64,000 nucleotides of DNA from Devosia sp. Root436 (GTDB lineage Bacteria > Pseudomonadota > Alphaproteobacteria > Rhizobiales > Devosiaceae): positions 636,540-700,539 of the forward strand of contig NZ_LMEM01000009.1 of NCBI RefSeq assembly GCF_001426345.1. Reading direction: 5' to 3'. Positions 24,642-33,631 of the stretch are shown piece after piece (the first letter of the stretch is position 1; each line of letters starts with the position of its first letter). The position numbers and the translations under genes are program-made. The notes beneath the pieces are model-generated. The model saw only the letters and a program-made list of their open reading frames with translations, was not told the origin of the DNA and did not search any database.

Positions 24642-27600
24642 ATGGCATTTTCAGACATATCGCCGCGCTACGGGGCGCGGACGCGGGCGGTGAAACCGCT
24701 GACCCGCGAGCAGGTCCTCGCGTCTGGCGCATGGATAGATGAGACCCAGGCACAGCACTTCGGCATTACGGAAGATGAGCGGTATGCCGCCTGGTTGGCC
24801 ACGAACGCGTCCGACTGGCATGTCGATCATGAGAGCGTCGCGGCGACCGAGAACGTCTACCGCCGATACGCGCTTCATATGCACGCGCTTGGCTGGTCGC
24901 CATTCCCGGAATCCCGAGCTGACCGTAAACCCGGCAGACTGATCGTCTGGCGCCGCGGCAAGATGAACGCTGTCCAGATCAAGCCATCGGAACGCCGCGA
25001 CAGCCGTCCCGATTGGAGCACTCTCTATTACGACATCAAGGGCGGCGGTGGCATGAACGTGGCCGTGGTCAACGGGGCGGCCTCGGGACATGTTCGCTGC
25101 TGGGATATCGACTGCCTCGACGAAGACCATGCTGAAGCGGTCATGAATGCCGCCTTTGAAGTTTTTGGCCCGACGCCCTTCGTCCGCGTGGGCCGTGCCC
25201 CGAAGGTTATGCTGATCTATCGCGTGGAGGGCGACGATATCAATCTACCGACCCGGTCGGTGTCTTTCCTCGATGCTGACGGCCAGCCCGATTTGATCCA
25301 GAAAGACGGGTCGGCGGTCCCCAGGAACGCCTTGGAATTCCTTGCGGCGGGCCACAACTGGACGTCCTATGGCATTCACCACGGAACGGGGCGTAGCTTC
25401 GACTGGTCCCGCGGCACACTGCATCCTGCGATCGCCGGACCCGAGCATGCGCCGGTTATCACGGCCAGGCAGATCAAGAAGTTCTACCAGGCTGTAAACG
25501 CGATCAGACCGCTGGCGGGGTTTGGTTCAACAGGCTCGTCGTCGCCCGTCGGTGGCGACAGCGAAGTGTCCAAATACATGCTGACCGGATCGGCAACCAA
25601 CTCGCCGATCTGGATACCGGAGAAGACGCGGGGCGCGTGGACCGTCGACACCCAGGGCTACGTCATCGACGGTCGCGAAAAGTTCCTGTCGGCGATGTGC
25701 TGGGCCATGCTGTCGGCCAACGTCGAGGTGCTGCGCCGCCCGGGCGGGCCTGACTTCATACTGGGCCAGTACATCATCTATTGCGCGAACCGAGTCCTCG
25801 AAGACGGCACGTGGTCCCGGAATAAGGTCGAACGGGACTGCCGGTCGAAGTTCGCATTCGCGCTGCCGAAGTGGGTGGAGAGCATCAAGTCCTTCGACAC
25901 GACCGGTCGTTGGGCACCCAAGGCGGTGCCGGCGAAGCTGCGGGAGGACGGCACCAGCGCTTTCGCGCAGCACGTGACCGGGACGCCCAGGCCGCTGGAT
26001 GGTTCCCTCGATTGGCTTCCGGAACAGGCCGGAGTGATCCCGGAACTGGCCGGGGTCCAGAAGATCAGGAAAGTGGTCAAAGTCACCAAGACCGCGGAGC
26101 AAGTCGCTGCGGACAAGGCCTCCAGGGCGCTGGTGCCCACGCTTCCGGAGCGCGAAGCAATCCATGAGCGCGTCGCCGCAGAGGTAGATAGCGCCGTCGC
26201 CGCATTCTTCGCCGATGTCGACCGCGCTGCCGCCGGCGGCGTCGAGGGAGACGTTCCGGTCCATGTCGTGAAGGCCCCCACCGGATCCGGCAAGACGACC
26301 AGAACCATCCAGTACATCGAGAGCTTGGGCAAGCGTCAGGAAGGCCAGGGCCAGATATTCGTCCTGCTGCCAAGCCACGACAATATCGGCGAGGGTCTGC
26401 TGGCGGCGGAACGTTCCGGCATGACGGTGCCGAGTGAATCCGAGATCGACGAAGATGCGGCCATCGCCAAGTTGAAGGCTATGGGTGTCACCGCCGAGCG
26501 GTTCATGGGTAAGAAGCGCGCCGGCTGCCAACGCGCCGCCGAGATGGAGGCCCTGACCGAGCGCGGCATCGGCGCCAGCGGACTGTGCGGTGGCGAGATC
26601 GAAGAAGGTGGCGACGAGCTCCTGGCTCGCATGAAGAAGAAGGCCGGCGAGAGGCCGGAGAAAACACAGGTCCTCTGCGAATTCCGTGCACGCGGCGAGT
26701 GCGGCTACTGGAACCAGATGACGCCAGTCAGCGATGCCGACGTGGTTTTCCTGCCGCATGCATTTCTCACGATGATGAGCCTGCCCAAGGTCCTGAAGAA
26801 CGCGCGCGCGATCATCATCGACGAGAGCGTCACATATCAGGTCCTGCACCAGAGCCGCCTGGATCTGGAGATCCTGCTGACGCCTCGCAAGGCGCCCTTC
26901 GTCACCAAGAAGGAACTAGCGCTGCACCCAGGCCGCACCGCTGAGGACATCGGGTCGACCATGCTCGCTCAGCGCGATGAGATCGCCGGCGATGCGCGGG
27001 CCGCTATCCTTGCCGGCGCGTGCCCTGCAGCGGCGATCCGGGACGCCGGAAAGGCCGCACTGGTCGAGACCGCGATCACTGTCATCAAGCGGGCACGCAC
27101 GGAAGAGCGCGAGATCACGCCGCTGATGACGGCGACCGATATCGAAGCCCTGGCATCGCGTCCGAAGGGTAAGGCACTGATCGAGGAAGAGAAGCTCTGG
27201 AAGATCATCGCCGACCGCATCGCCGCGCTGGACGCCGGCACAGCTACGGGCGATCGGGATGAGCGCCTGCAGCTTGTCTATGTCCCGGTCGAAGGCAAGC
27301 CGAAGCCCTTCGTCCGCATGTCCTGGCGGTCGACGCCGAATTGGCAGGAAACGCCCAAGTTGCTCCTTGACGCCTCCGTAAACCCTAAGGTCGTCGCCAA
27401 GTTATTCGGTTCGGAACCCGTAGTGCACGACATCCAGGCCCCGCTGCATCTCCGCACGATCCTGATCGCCGACCGGCCATATGCGAACCGGGCGTTCATC
27501 CCCGGTGCCGATGCGACAACGGACGAGGTCGAGGCCGCGCGCCGGACCGTCCAGAAGACCCGCGCGTTGGTCTCCAAAGCCGCCGGGGCATACACGCACA

Positions 27601-28769
27601 GCCGTGTGCTCATGGGCTCCACGATTGCTGTTCGCGAAACGCTTGCGCAGGGCGCATGGACGCCGCCCCAGAACGTCGACAACGTTCATTTCGGCGCCCT
27701 TCGAGGGCTGGATGGTTTCAAGCACCACGCAGTGGCGATCAGCATCGGGCGCAGCGAGCAGCCGATCCATGTCGTCGACGGCTATGCCGCGGCGCTGACA
27801 TACGACGACCCGTCGCCGCAGCCGCCCTATGACGTCACCGGGACGGGGTATACTTCAGACGGCAAGCCACTGTTCAGGGAGGGAAATGTCCGCAGGATCG
27901 AGCTGCGGACTGGCGAAGACTACGAACACTATGTGCCGATGCTACCGGGTGCCTGGGCACAGATTCTCGAGGGTCAATGGCGGGAGGAAGAACTGAGGCA
28001 ATTCGTCGGACGCCTACGCCCGGTTTACCGCGGCGCCGCGCCGGCGGAAGGCCAGAGCGACGAAATGCCGCTCTGGATCTGCCAGTCAAAAACGATGCCA
28101 ACAGGCTTCATCGTGGACGAAGTTTTCACGCTCGATGACATGGCCGCCAACGCGGAATTTTATGACCTGGTGCGCCTCTCCGATGGCGTCCTCGCGGACG
28201 AGATCACGGCCAGGCTTCCGGGCTGCGGACATGTCTTCGGTATCCGGCTGGCGGCGTGGTCACGTGAGGTCCTGCCCGACGTGCCAGCGCTCTATCGCAG
28301 GCTGATCTCGTCCATGCATTGCGTGAGATTCCGCCTTGATGGTCGTGACAAGATCGCCAGGGTGGCGGCGTGGCACGACGATCCGGCGGCTGCACTGTTG
28401 CGGGCGGCCAAGGTGGCGGGCGTGTCGATCGAGGTCACTTCCGTCGAGATGGCTGAACGCGAACGGGTCACTGCTGCCAAGCCCAGGCCGCATGACCGGA
28501 TCGACGCCAACCTTGCCGCCATCGCCCCCTTCGGTGATCCGCGCATGCTGCTCCAGGACCGGGAGATCGACCTGCGGAGGGCGCATGCGCGGATCGAAGC
28601 CGCGGGCAGCCGCATGACTCTGGCGGAGCTGGAAGACAGGTGGCGGTCGATGGACCTCGATACGATCGTCGAGATCGAGACCTGCGCCTTCGAACACTCA
28701 CAGTGGGTGCGGGTCTACGACGGTGAAGAGCTTGAGGAGGTCATGCCGCACTATCTGGAGGCGGCGTGA
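24642..28769 (+). CDS. primase-polymerase / Fe-S-type helicase fusion
   Basis: A 1375-residue replication protein. Residues about 85-290 look like an archaeo-eukaryotic primase-polymerase: GGMNVAVVNGAASGHVRCWDIDCLD with the D-x-D at 155-157, and RVGRAPKVMLIYR. A helicase follows, with Walker A VKAPTGSGKTT near 546-556, Walker B AIIIDES near 722-728 and a motif VI-like LRQFVGRLRPVYRG near 1117-1130. Between Walker A and B four cysteines (GCQRAA, GLCGGE, VLCEFR, GECGYW; about 628-687) are spaced as in XPD/DinG Fe-S helicases. The gene follows a control region with a 21-bp palindrome. It probably replicates the excised element or a plasmid ancestor. Prim-Pol plus P-loop fusions are known in plasmids and phages; the Fe-S type is my inference. 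Confidence 0.8.
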   Translation: MAFSDISPRYGARTRAVKPLTREQVLASGAWIDETQAQHFGITEDERYAAWLATNASDWHVDHESVAATENVYRRYALHMHALGWSPFPESRADRKPGRLIVWRRGKMNAVQIKPSERRDSRPDWSTLYYDIKGGGGMNVAVVNGAASGHVRCWDIDCLDEDHAEAVMNAAFEVFGPTPFVRVGRAPKVMLIYRVEGDDINLPTRSVSFLDADGQPDLIQKDGSAVPRNALEFLAAGHNWTSYGIHHGTGRSFDWSRGTLHPAIAGPEHAPVITARQIKKFYQAVNAIRPLAGFGSTGSSSPVGGDSEVSKYMLTGSATNSPIWIPEKTRGAWTVDTQGYVIDGREKFLSAMCWAMLSANVEVLRRPGGPDFILGQYIIYCANRVLEDGTWSRNKVERDCRSKFAFALPKWVESIKSFDTTGRWAPKAVPAKLREDGTSAFAQHVTGTPRPLDGSLDWLPEQAGVIPELAGVQKIRKVVKVTKTAEQVAADKASRALVPTLPEREAIHERVAAEVDSAVAAFFADVDRAAAGGVEGDVPVHVVKAPTGSGKTTRTIQYIESLGKRQEGQGQIFVLLPSHDNIGEGLLAAERSGMTVPSESEIDEDAAIAKLKAMGVTAERFMGKKRAGCQRAAEMEALTERGIGASGLCGGEIEEGGDELLARMKKKAGERPEKTQVLCEFRARGECGYWNQMTPVSDADVVFLPHAFLTMMSLPKVLKNARAIIIDESVTYQVLHQSRLDLEILLTPRKAPFVTKKELALHPGRTAEDIGSTMLAQRDEIAGDARAAILAGACPAAAIRDAGKAALVETAITVIKRARTEEREITPLMTATDIEALASRPKGKALIEEEKLWKIIADRIAALDAGTATGDRDERLQLVYVPVEGKPKPFVRMSWRSTPNWQETPKLLLDASVNPKVVAKLFGSEPVVHDIQAPLHLRTILIADRPYANRAFIPGADATTDEVEAARRTVQKTRALVSKAAGAYTHSRVLMGSTIAVRETLAQGAWTPPQNVDNVHFGALRGLDGFKHHAVAISIGRSEQPIHVVDGYAAALTYDDPSPQPPYDVTGTGYTSDGKPLFREGNVRRIELRTGEDYEHYVPMLPGAWAQILEGQWREEELRQFVGRLRPVYRGAAPAEGQSDEMPLWICQSKTMPTGFIVDEVFTLDDMAANAEFYDLVRLSDGVLADEITARLPGCGHVFGIRLAAWSREVLPDVPALYRRLISSMHCVRFRLDGRDKIARVAAWHDDPAAALLRAAKVAGVSIEVTSVEMAERERVTAAKPRPHDRIDANLAAIAPFGDPRMLLQDREIDLRRAHARIEAAGSRMTLAELEDRWRSMDLDTIVEIETCAFEHSQWVRVYDGEELEEVMPHYLEAA

Positions 28770-28822
28770 CGCCTGGGGAACCGGGAATGTGCGGGACGCA
28801 TGAAAAAAACTTAGGAAGGGTG

Positions 28823-28866
28823 TTGACGTATCCATATGGATACGTACCTTGTATCCATATGGATGC
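28823..28866 (+). promoter_or_regulatory. promoter with two 16-bp palindromic operators
   Basis: A TTGACG (28823-28828) overlaps a perfect 16-bp palindrome GTATCCATATGGATAC (28828-28843). A second copy with one change, GTATCCATATGGATGC, is at 28851-28866; the centres are 23 bp apart. The pair covers the presumed promoter of the 28898-30158 operon, whose last gene is an HTH protein, so autorepression is plausible. Confidence 0.6.
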
Positions 28867-28897
28867 TGCATTGGGCGGCGCCAGCAGGAGACAGAAC

Positions 28898-29404
28898 ATG
28901 AAATACGAGTTCACCGACGCCAAGGGCGAAACCATCGATGAGCCCAAAGGCTTCCTCAAGCAGCGGTCCTTCGAGGTTGATGGCAGGTCGATCGAAAACC
29001 CGAACTACGTGACTCACAAGCGCGGGAAGAACTGGGCGGCGCGTATGGACGGCCCGAACGCCGCGGAACCGCAGCGCACCTACTTACCTACCAAGGGGTC
29101 GGTCGTCGATGTGCAGCAGGTGAAGGCGGGAGACGCTTTCGTAGTCGCTGGCGACTACGTGACCAGCGGCAACAACTACTGCCCCGACCGGATGTGGGGC
29201 GTGATCCACACGCTCACCGACCGGGTTATGATCCTTGATGTCTACGAAACCGAAGCCAAGGCAATCTCCGCCCGGAACAAGGGCGTTCGAGCGGATCTCG
29301 TCCCGGATGAGAAGGATGACGATGACGCTGCTCTGGAAAACGCATTCCCCGTCGGCTTCGATGTTTCGCCGTCTTGGAATGCAGGGTCCACCGAGAAGCA
29401 CTAG
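28898..29404 (+). CDS. hypothetical protein, first gene downstream of the palindromic operators
   Basis: A 168-residue protein from ATG 28898 behind CAGGAG. It is polar with several short beta segments (VVDVQQVKAGDAFVVAGDYV, then RMWGVIHTLTDRVMILDVY) and an acidic tail DEKDDDDAALEN. No family is recognised. It is the first gene under the double-palindrome promoter. Confidence 0.6.
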   Translation: MKYEFTDAKGETIDEPKGFLKQRSFEVDGRSIENPNYVTHKRGKNWAARMDGPNAAEPQRTYLPTKGSVVDVQQVKAGDAFVVAGDYVTSGNNYCPDRMWGVIHTLTDRVMILDVYETEAKAISARNKGVRADLVPDEKDDDDAALENAFPVGFDVSPSWNAGSTEKH

Positions 29405-29448
29405 CTGATACCAAGCTGCATCGTGCGGCGCTGTAAGGAAAAACGAAA

Positions 29449-29847
29449 ATGAAGCCGTTCAAGGACATGACTTTCGCTGAAGCCTCGGCTGTCGCCGATG
29501 CTGCTGATTTAAAGATGGAAGCCCTTCGCCTAGTTATCGACGATCTCAAGGCGCGCGTTGCCGCCCTCGACGACCGAAAGGGTCCTGTCCTCGACGACCT
29601 CAACGTGAAGCTGCGAGCTACGCTCGCGATCGCGAGGGGCGAAGCAGCCGGTGACGGACGGGCCCTTTGCGAGCAGGTCTTCCTGGGGCGGGACACGTAC
29701 ATGCTCTTGCATAGGGAGCAAATGCCATTGTACCGGGAGCTAAGCAAGCTGCAGGACAGGCGGCGCAGGCAGCATCTACGCTACATGCGTGCGCGTGACC
29801 AGATTGGCCGTCTGAAGTATCAGGAAGGCCGGATGGAGAACGCATGA
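29449..29847 (+). CDS. hypothetical helical protein
   Basis: A 132-residue, almost wholly helical and charged protein (MKPFKDMTFAEASAVADAAD, then RELSKLQDRRRRQHLRYMRAR), probably coiled coil. The start has TAAGGA upstream. Its stop overlaps the HTH gene start (ATGA), so the two are coupled. Confidence 0.58.
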   Translation: MKPFKDMTFAEASAVADAADLKMEALRLVIDDLKARVAALDDRKGPVLDDLNVKLRATLAIARGEAAGDGRALCEQVFLGRDTYMLLHREQMPLYRELSKLQDRRRRQHLRYMRARDQIGRLKYQEGRMENA

Positions 29848-30158
29848 CGCCGGTCGACCTATCTCACCCCGAACGCCCGTCCGGTCCGCCGATCATGAAG
29901 GGCTCCGAGATGAAAGCCATTCGGCGTCGCTTGGGTCTCAGCACGACCGAGCTGGGCCGCGCTTTCGGGTATGTTGGGCAGGACGACACTGCCTCGATGA
30001 CGATCCGGCGATACGAAAGTGGCGGGCGGGACATCCCGCCCTGGCTCGCGAGGCTGCTGCGGATGTACGACCGTTTCGGCATCCCCGCCGATATCGGCGA
30101 CTCCGTTGACCTCGGCATACCCCCTGATATCGACGAAGATAGCGAGCCCCCAGACTGA
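29844..30158 (+). CDS. XRE-like helix-turn-helix regulator
   Basis: A 104-residue protein. The DNA-binding region is at residues 18-68: MKGSEMKAIRRRLGLSTTEL, GRAFGYVG, then ASMTIRRYESGGRDIPPWLARLL. This is the pattern of the short HTH used by many phage Cro/CI-like and MqsA-type regulators (RRLGLSTTELGRAFG, then RRYESGGRDIP). The C-terminus is acidic. It may bind the two palindromes that precede its operon. A helix starting at MKGSEMKA could be the true start; the first ATG at 29844 overlaps the previous stop. Confidence 0.7.
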   Translation: MTPVDLSHPERPSGPPIMKGSEMKAIRRRLGLSTTELGRAFGYVGQDDTASMTIRRYESGGRDIPPWLARLLRMYDRFGIPADIGDSVDLGIPPDIDEDSEPPD

Positions 30159-30616
30159 TCCGATGCTTCTCGTTTCGGGAACGCCATTGCGAAATGAATG
30201 GGCGCGTGTTCATTCGCCGCCGCAAGGCACCAGTGGCCGGCGATGATCTGATGTTCTGGACGGGCTGCGCGACCTACTGCGTACTGTTGGTCCGCGCGTG
30301 CGGTCGCAGGTCCCCGTCCTTCCTAGGAGGCACACGCGTGAGGACGTCGCCAGATCCTGGCGCCAGGATGTGGCTACGGGTAGCTTCCGGCGGGGACTTG
30401 CATCCCACAATTCCGATCTCACGATTTGCGAAGGCCGAAATGAATGAAGCCCCCCGTTTGCAGCGAGAGGCTTCGGTAGTCTTGCGACACTGACATCGTC
30501 GGCATTGCACATAGTACTGCGGCCCTTGGCGTACTGCAACAACGGGTTTCCCCATGATCGTCGGAAAAGCGTTGCACCGCGGACGTGTCCTGAAGAAGCA
30601 ACGGGGGTGCTGGCGA
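30159..30616. other. region without a secure gene
   Basis: A minus-strand frame 30274-30555 (93 residues, MGKPVVAVRQGPQYYVQCRR) has a possible zinc pair C-x2-C-x-C but a poor ribosome site. On the plus strand MNGRVFIRRRKAPVAGDDLM (from 30194) continues sensibly only after a change of frame into DGLRDLLRTVGPRVRS, which suggests a frameshifted remnant. I cannot choose between these. Confidence 0.35.
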
Positions 30617-31036
30617 TTATCGAGCGGACATGTCCGGCGGGGCTGTCATCCTATATCGAGGCTGTCCCGGCCTCGGGTTTGTCGACGGAATCTGGCCCCG
30701 TTCGGCATGCCGCGCCTGGGGGCCTAGCTTGGCTCTCAGCGCTTCCTCGGATCGCGTGGGGTCTTTCTTGAAGCGGACCACCAAGATATCCAGCGCGACG
30801 GCATAGAGCGCGCTGGCATTGATCGGCGTCCATGCGTCGTCCGGACGGAACGCTGACTTGTCGGCGTTGGTCAGGCAGAACGATACGGCCTGGCACACAG
30901 CATAGTCGACCAGGGACGCGTGCGGGACGCGCTCAGCCTTCATCTTCGCCCGGGCTTCGCGTTTCCGCAGCCGGTCGGCATCGCGCCTGGCGGCGGCCTT
31001 GGTCGATTGATGGATGGGGTCAGAGATGCGGGACAT
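30617..31036 (-). CDS. hypothetical protein flanked by a repeated 12-bp palindrome
   Basis: A 139-residue protein from ATG 31036 (an upstream ATG at 31078 would overlap the palindrome). It has a basic N-terminal helix (STKAAARRDADRLRKREARAKMKAE) and a body YAVCQAVSFCLTNADKSAFRP and ALYAVALDILVVRFKKDPTR. The basic helix could contact nucleic acid. CGGACATGTCCG occurs both within its last codons (30625-30636) and upstream of its start (31072-31083). No family is recognised. Confidence 0.5.
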   Translation of the reverse strand: MSRISDPIHQSTKAAARRDADRLRKREARAKMKAERVPHASLVDYAVCQAVSFCLTNADKSAFRPDDAWTPINASALYAVALDILVVRFKKDPTRSEEALRAKLGPQARHAERGQIPSTNPRPGQPRYRMTAPPDMSAR

Positions 31037-31071
31037 GCGAGGAGTATCGGCATATCGATGCAAGGGACAAG

Positions 31072-31083
31072 CGGACATGTCCG
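31072..31083. repeat. palindrome CGGACATGTCCG, copy upstream of the 31036 gene
   Basis: A perfect 12-bp palindrome (GCGGACATGTCCGC over 14 bp), placed 36 bp before the start of the minus-strand gene 30617-31036. An identical 12-mer is at 30625-30636, inside that gene's 3' end. It may be an operator. Confidence 0.45.
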
Positions 31084-31396
31084 CAGGGAGGGAGGTGACC
31101 GACCCGATTACCGTCGATGCTTTCCAGTCTTCAAGGATTCGCCCCTATCCCGCGTAGCGGGTGCGGCATTGTGGAATCTTCCCTCTTCCTCGATTTATCA
31201 ACCAAGCCCCGTACCTCCGCGCAGCGGAGGCCTCTGAGAGCCTCGCGCGCGCGTATTGGAATCCATAGAACAGAACTCCACTCCAAAGAAAAAGAATAGG
31301 ATTACTATATAGATATCTGTATCTGCTGTCAGTACGGCCCTCCACCCGACGCATGAAACGCCCGCACAGCTTGACATTCCCGTCTTTCTGCCTCAT
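31084..31396. other. control region upstream of the possible initiator gene
   Basis: This 313-bp stretch becomes markedly AT-rich at about 31255-31325, unlike the surrounding sequence, and contains TATAGATATCTGTATCTG and purine-rich runs. It ends directly before the gene at 31397. An AT-rich block next to a putative initiator gene is compatible with a replication origin, but I see no regular iterons here. Confidence 0.35.
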
Positions 31397-32287
31397 ATGC
31401 CGAACAGCCGTTTACTTACAATGGATCAGGTTGCAGCGATGATCGTCGAGGCAGACCATTTCCCGACCACTGAAACCGTCCTGTCCATCCCCCTGGCCGT
31501 GGCCGAATACCTCGTCCTCGAGGGGCTGACGGCACCCCAGATGCGGATCGCGCTGACGCTCTTGTGCCTCGCCGGCGCCGGTGGACAGGTCCGCATAGAG
31601 AAGCCCTCGCTGGAGCGCATGACAGGGGTCTCGATGGATGCCGCCAACAGGACGCTCGATCCTGTCCGCAAGACCCTGCTCGGGCTCCATGGGCACCCGT
31701 CATCGGGCAGCGCGGTGTTCGCCGATATCGTCTATGAGCCCGGAAAGAGGGGGGTCAGCTTCGGCGTCGTGTCTGCGACCCTGTCGCGTGAGATGCGGGG
31801 CGTCATGGCGGAAACCGGAACACGCATGATGAAGTTGCCCGCCGACGAGATGCGCGAGTACAGCAGCGTGCCGTCCATCATCCTGAGACTTCGCCTGGGC
31901 GCTGCCCTGGAAGCTGACAAGACGGCAGCGGTCGCGCGCATGCGTCTCCGTCCCGAGGACCTCCAGCCGACCTTCGGCGGCTATGCCCGATCGGCTGTCG
32001 TCAGGACAACGTCCCGCGTCACCGGCGAAGTGGCCGAACATGTTTCCCTTGCCCGCGCCGGCGCCGTCCTGGTCGATCCTGCCGTCAATGAGATCACCAA
32101 GATCAGCAACAGCATGCGGGTGAAAGCGGGCCGGCGCATGGCTGGGCGGAAATGGGCAGCCATTGTCGTCGAGGCCACACGCTTGCAATTCCTGCCCAGG
32201 TTGACCAAGCCGGCGCCGAAACTGGCAGGTGCCAAGGGATCGATGACTTTCCGGCCCGGTGTCGCACCCGATTTCCGGAATTCATAA
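31397..32287 (+). CDS. possible replication initiator, winged-helix Rep-like protein
   Basis: A 296-residue protein. The N-terminal half shows a helix-turn-helix pattern LTAPQMRIALTLLCLAG, then IEKPSLERMTGVSMDAANRTLDPVRKTL, followed by a beta wing. A second unit contains YSSVPSIILRLRLGAALEAD, similar to the LYxLL region of Rep_3-type plasmid initiators, and the C-terminus is basic. It is alone behind an AT-rich region. Rep_3 membership is a guess from pattern; it could also be another phage DNA-binding protein. Confidence 0.45.
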   Translation: MPNSRLLTMDQVAAMIVEADHFPTTETVLSIPLAVAEYLVLEGLTAPQMRIALTLLCLAGAGGQVRIEKPSLERMTGVSMDAANRTLDPVRKTLLGLHGHPSSGSAVFADIVYEPGKRGVSFGVVSATLSREMRGVMAETGTRMMKLPADEMREYSSVPSIILRLRLGAALEADKTAAVARMRLRPEDLQPTFGGYARSAVVRTTSRVTGEVAEHVSLARAGAVLVDPAVNEITKISNSMRVKAGRRMAGRKWAAIVVEATRLQFLPRLTKPAPKLAGAKGSMTFRPGVAPDFRNS

Positions 32288-32359
32288 AATTGCGGGCGAC
32301 GCGATCGCCTGATCGCAACACGGATTCCGGTATAGGGTCCTGAACAAGGAGATGATGAC

Positions 32360-32569
32360 ATGATCACGGACGCTGAATTCGTTCTCGCCAAGTCGTTCGA
32401 CCGGGATCTCGCCCAGGCGACCGGTTCGGCTCAGGTCATCATCAACCGCAAGAACGTCGAGTTGGCAGCCGCCCGCCGCATCATCGCGAAGCTGCAGCGC
32501 GACCTGGCTGCCAGCGAAGCCCGCTATGCTGACCTCCAGCGCCAGATCACGCGCGCAGCCCTCCAATAA
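32360..32569 (+). CDS. small coiled-coil protein
   Basis: A 69-residue protein with a strong AAGGAG site. After MITDAEFVLAKSFDRDLAQA, residues 30-66 form one charged heptad-like helix (ELAAARRIIAKLQRDLAAS). No family is recognised. It ends at a hairpin whose T-tract points to the opposite strand. Confidence 0.55.
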   Translation: MITDAEFVLAKSFDRDLAQATGSAQVIINRKNVELAAARRIIAKLQRDLAASEARYADLQRQITRAALQ

Positions 32570-32598
32570 AAAGCCGCCCAGGTCGTCCCCGGGCGGCT
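32566..32598 (-). terminator. Rho-independent terminator for the 32623 gene
   Basis: Arms AGCCGCCC (32572-32579) and GGGCGGCT (32591-32598). Read on the minus strand the hairpin is followed by TTTTTATT. It ends transcription of the minus-strand gene 25 bp upstream and overlaps the end of the plus-strand gene. Confidence 0.75.
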
Positions 32599-32622
32599 CG
32601 TTGCTGCGGATAGCCGGATAGG

Positions 32623-33153
32623 CTACATCGCCAGCTTCGGCTCGTCGTCGTATTCAGCCTCGATCGCTTCAAGCGCCACCGTATGCTTCCACTGCGCGAT
32701 GGATTCGGCGTCGCTGCGGATGACGCCGCGCAGGCATTTGCCGCCCCTAATGTGCGCGACGAGGGCTTCTTTTTCGACATTGCCGACGAGCAGCCGCATC
32801 TGCGGCTCCAACAGGGTAAGCCACTCGCGGGTAGTCGGCGTCAATGCGGCCAGGTCCTCGGGAGCCGGCGTGTGGCCACTGTTCAGATCCCTGCACACGC
32901 GCTGGACGCGGTCATAGCCATCGCCGCCGGCGGAAGGCGGTGCCTGGCTTTCCAGTGGCTTGAGCAGGTCGTCGACCATGGCGGCCTCGAGGTCCTGCAT
33001 TTCCGTTGCCGCTGCCGGGGTGAAAATGCCGCCTGACCCACCAATGGCGGCGACAGTGCGCAGCGTCCATTTCCCCGTCGCGGCGCACTTCTCCCAGACG
33101 AACGAAACGGTAGAGCGCAGTGCGCTGGCGATGGCGGAAAGTAGTCGTTTCAT
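32623..33153 (-). CDS. hypothetical protein
   Basis: A 176-residue protein with GGAGG upstream of ATG 33153. The first about 50 residues (MKRLLSAIASALRSTVSF, then TVAAIGGSGGIFTPAAA) look like an amphipathic or signal-type segment; the rest is soluble and acidic. It has its own terminator. No family is recognised. Confidence 0.58.
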   Translation of the reverse strand: MKRLLSAIASALRSTVSFVWEKCAATGKWTLRTVAAIGGSGGIFTPAAATEMQDLEAAMVDDLLKPLESQAPPSAGGDGYDRVQRVCRDLNSGHTPAPEDLAALTPTTREWLTLLEPQMRLLVGNVEKEALVAHIRGGKCLRGVIRSDAESIAQWKHTVALEAIEAEYDDEPKLAM

Positions 33154-33397
33154 GATGAGCCTCCTGCTTGTCTGAGGAGATCATGCCGGAGGGTTGAGCA
33201 ACCCACAAACGGACCTCGAAACAGCTAATAACGGGTCAACAAACCACTTTTTCGACCTCATCGCGCCCCGGAATTCCGGGACGGAATGGTGTTTCTTGGA
33301 CCTTGCAAATGGCCGGCAAAATGGTTTTCCTGTTGCAACTCTCGATAGTTCAATCAACAATATTGCAGGAAATTCAGTAGCTTGCAGGTCGAACAAA

Positions 33398-33607
33398 ATG
33401 AACCGCGACATCATCACCAGCGCCGAGCTGCGCGAAAAGATGAGGGCGGACTTCGACTCGATCGGCGGCGACAACTGTCTCGCTAGGGCGCTGGGCGCGT
33501 CTGCGTCGACGGCGTCCAATATGCGCCCAAGCCCCTCATCGCCACAGATGACGATCTCGCTGCCCTGGGCGATGTTTTCTAGTCCCTTGCATCGCCGCAC
33601 TGCATGA
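33398..33607 (+). CDS. small HTH-like protein
   Basis: A 69-residue protein from ATG 33398 (MNRDIITSAELREKMRAD). The segment DNCLARALGASASTASNMR has the spacing of an HTH (helix, Gly turn, recognition helix). The C-terminal 25 residues (Pro, Ser rich) look unstructured, and a 3' frameshift is possible. A longer frame to 33194 lacks a ribosome site. Confidence 0.42.
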   Translation: MNRDIITSAELREKMRADFDSIGGDNCLARALGASASTASNMRPSPSSPQMTISLPWAMFSSPLHRRTA

Positions 33608-33631
33608 TGCCTGGGAGGCATGAGGGACCAC

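Noticed and set aside
25527-26849. 440-residue minus-strand frame opposite the primase-helicase gene
   Set aside because: Antisense of a gene with clear motifs; no ribosome site or domain.
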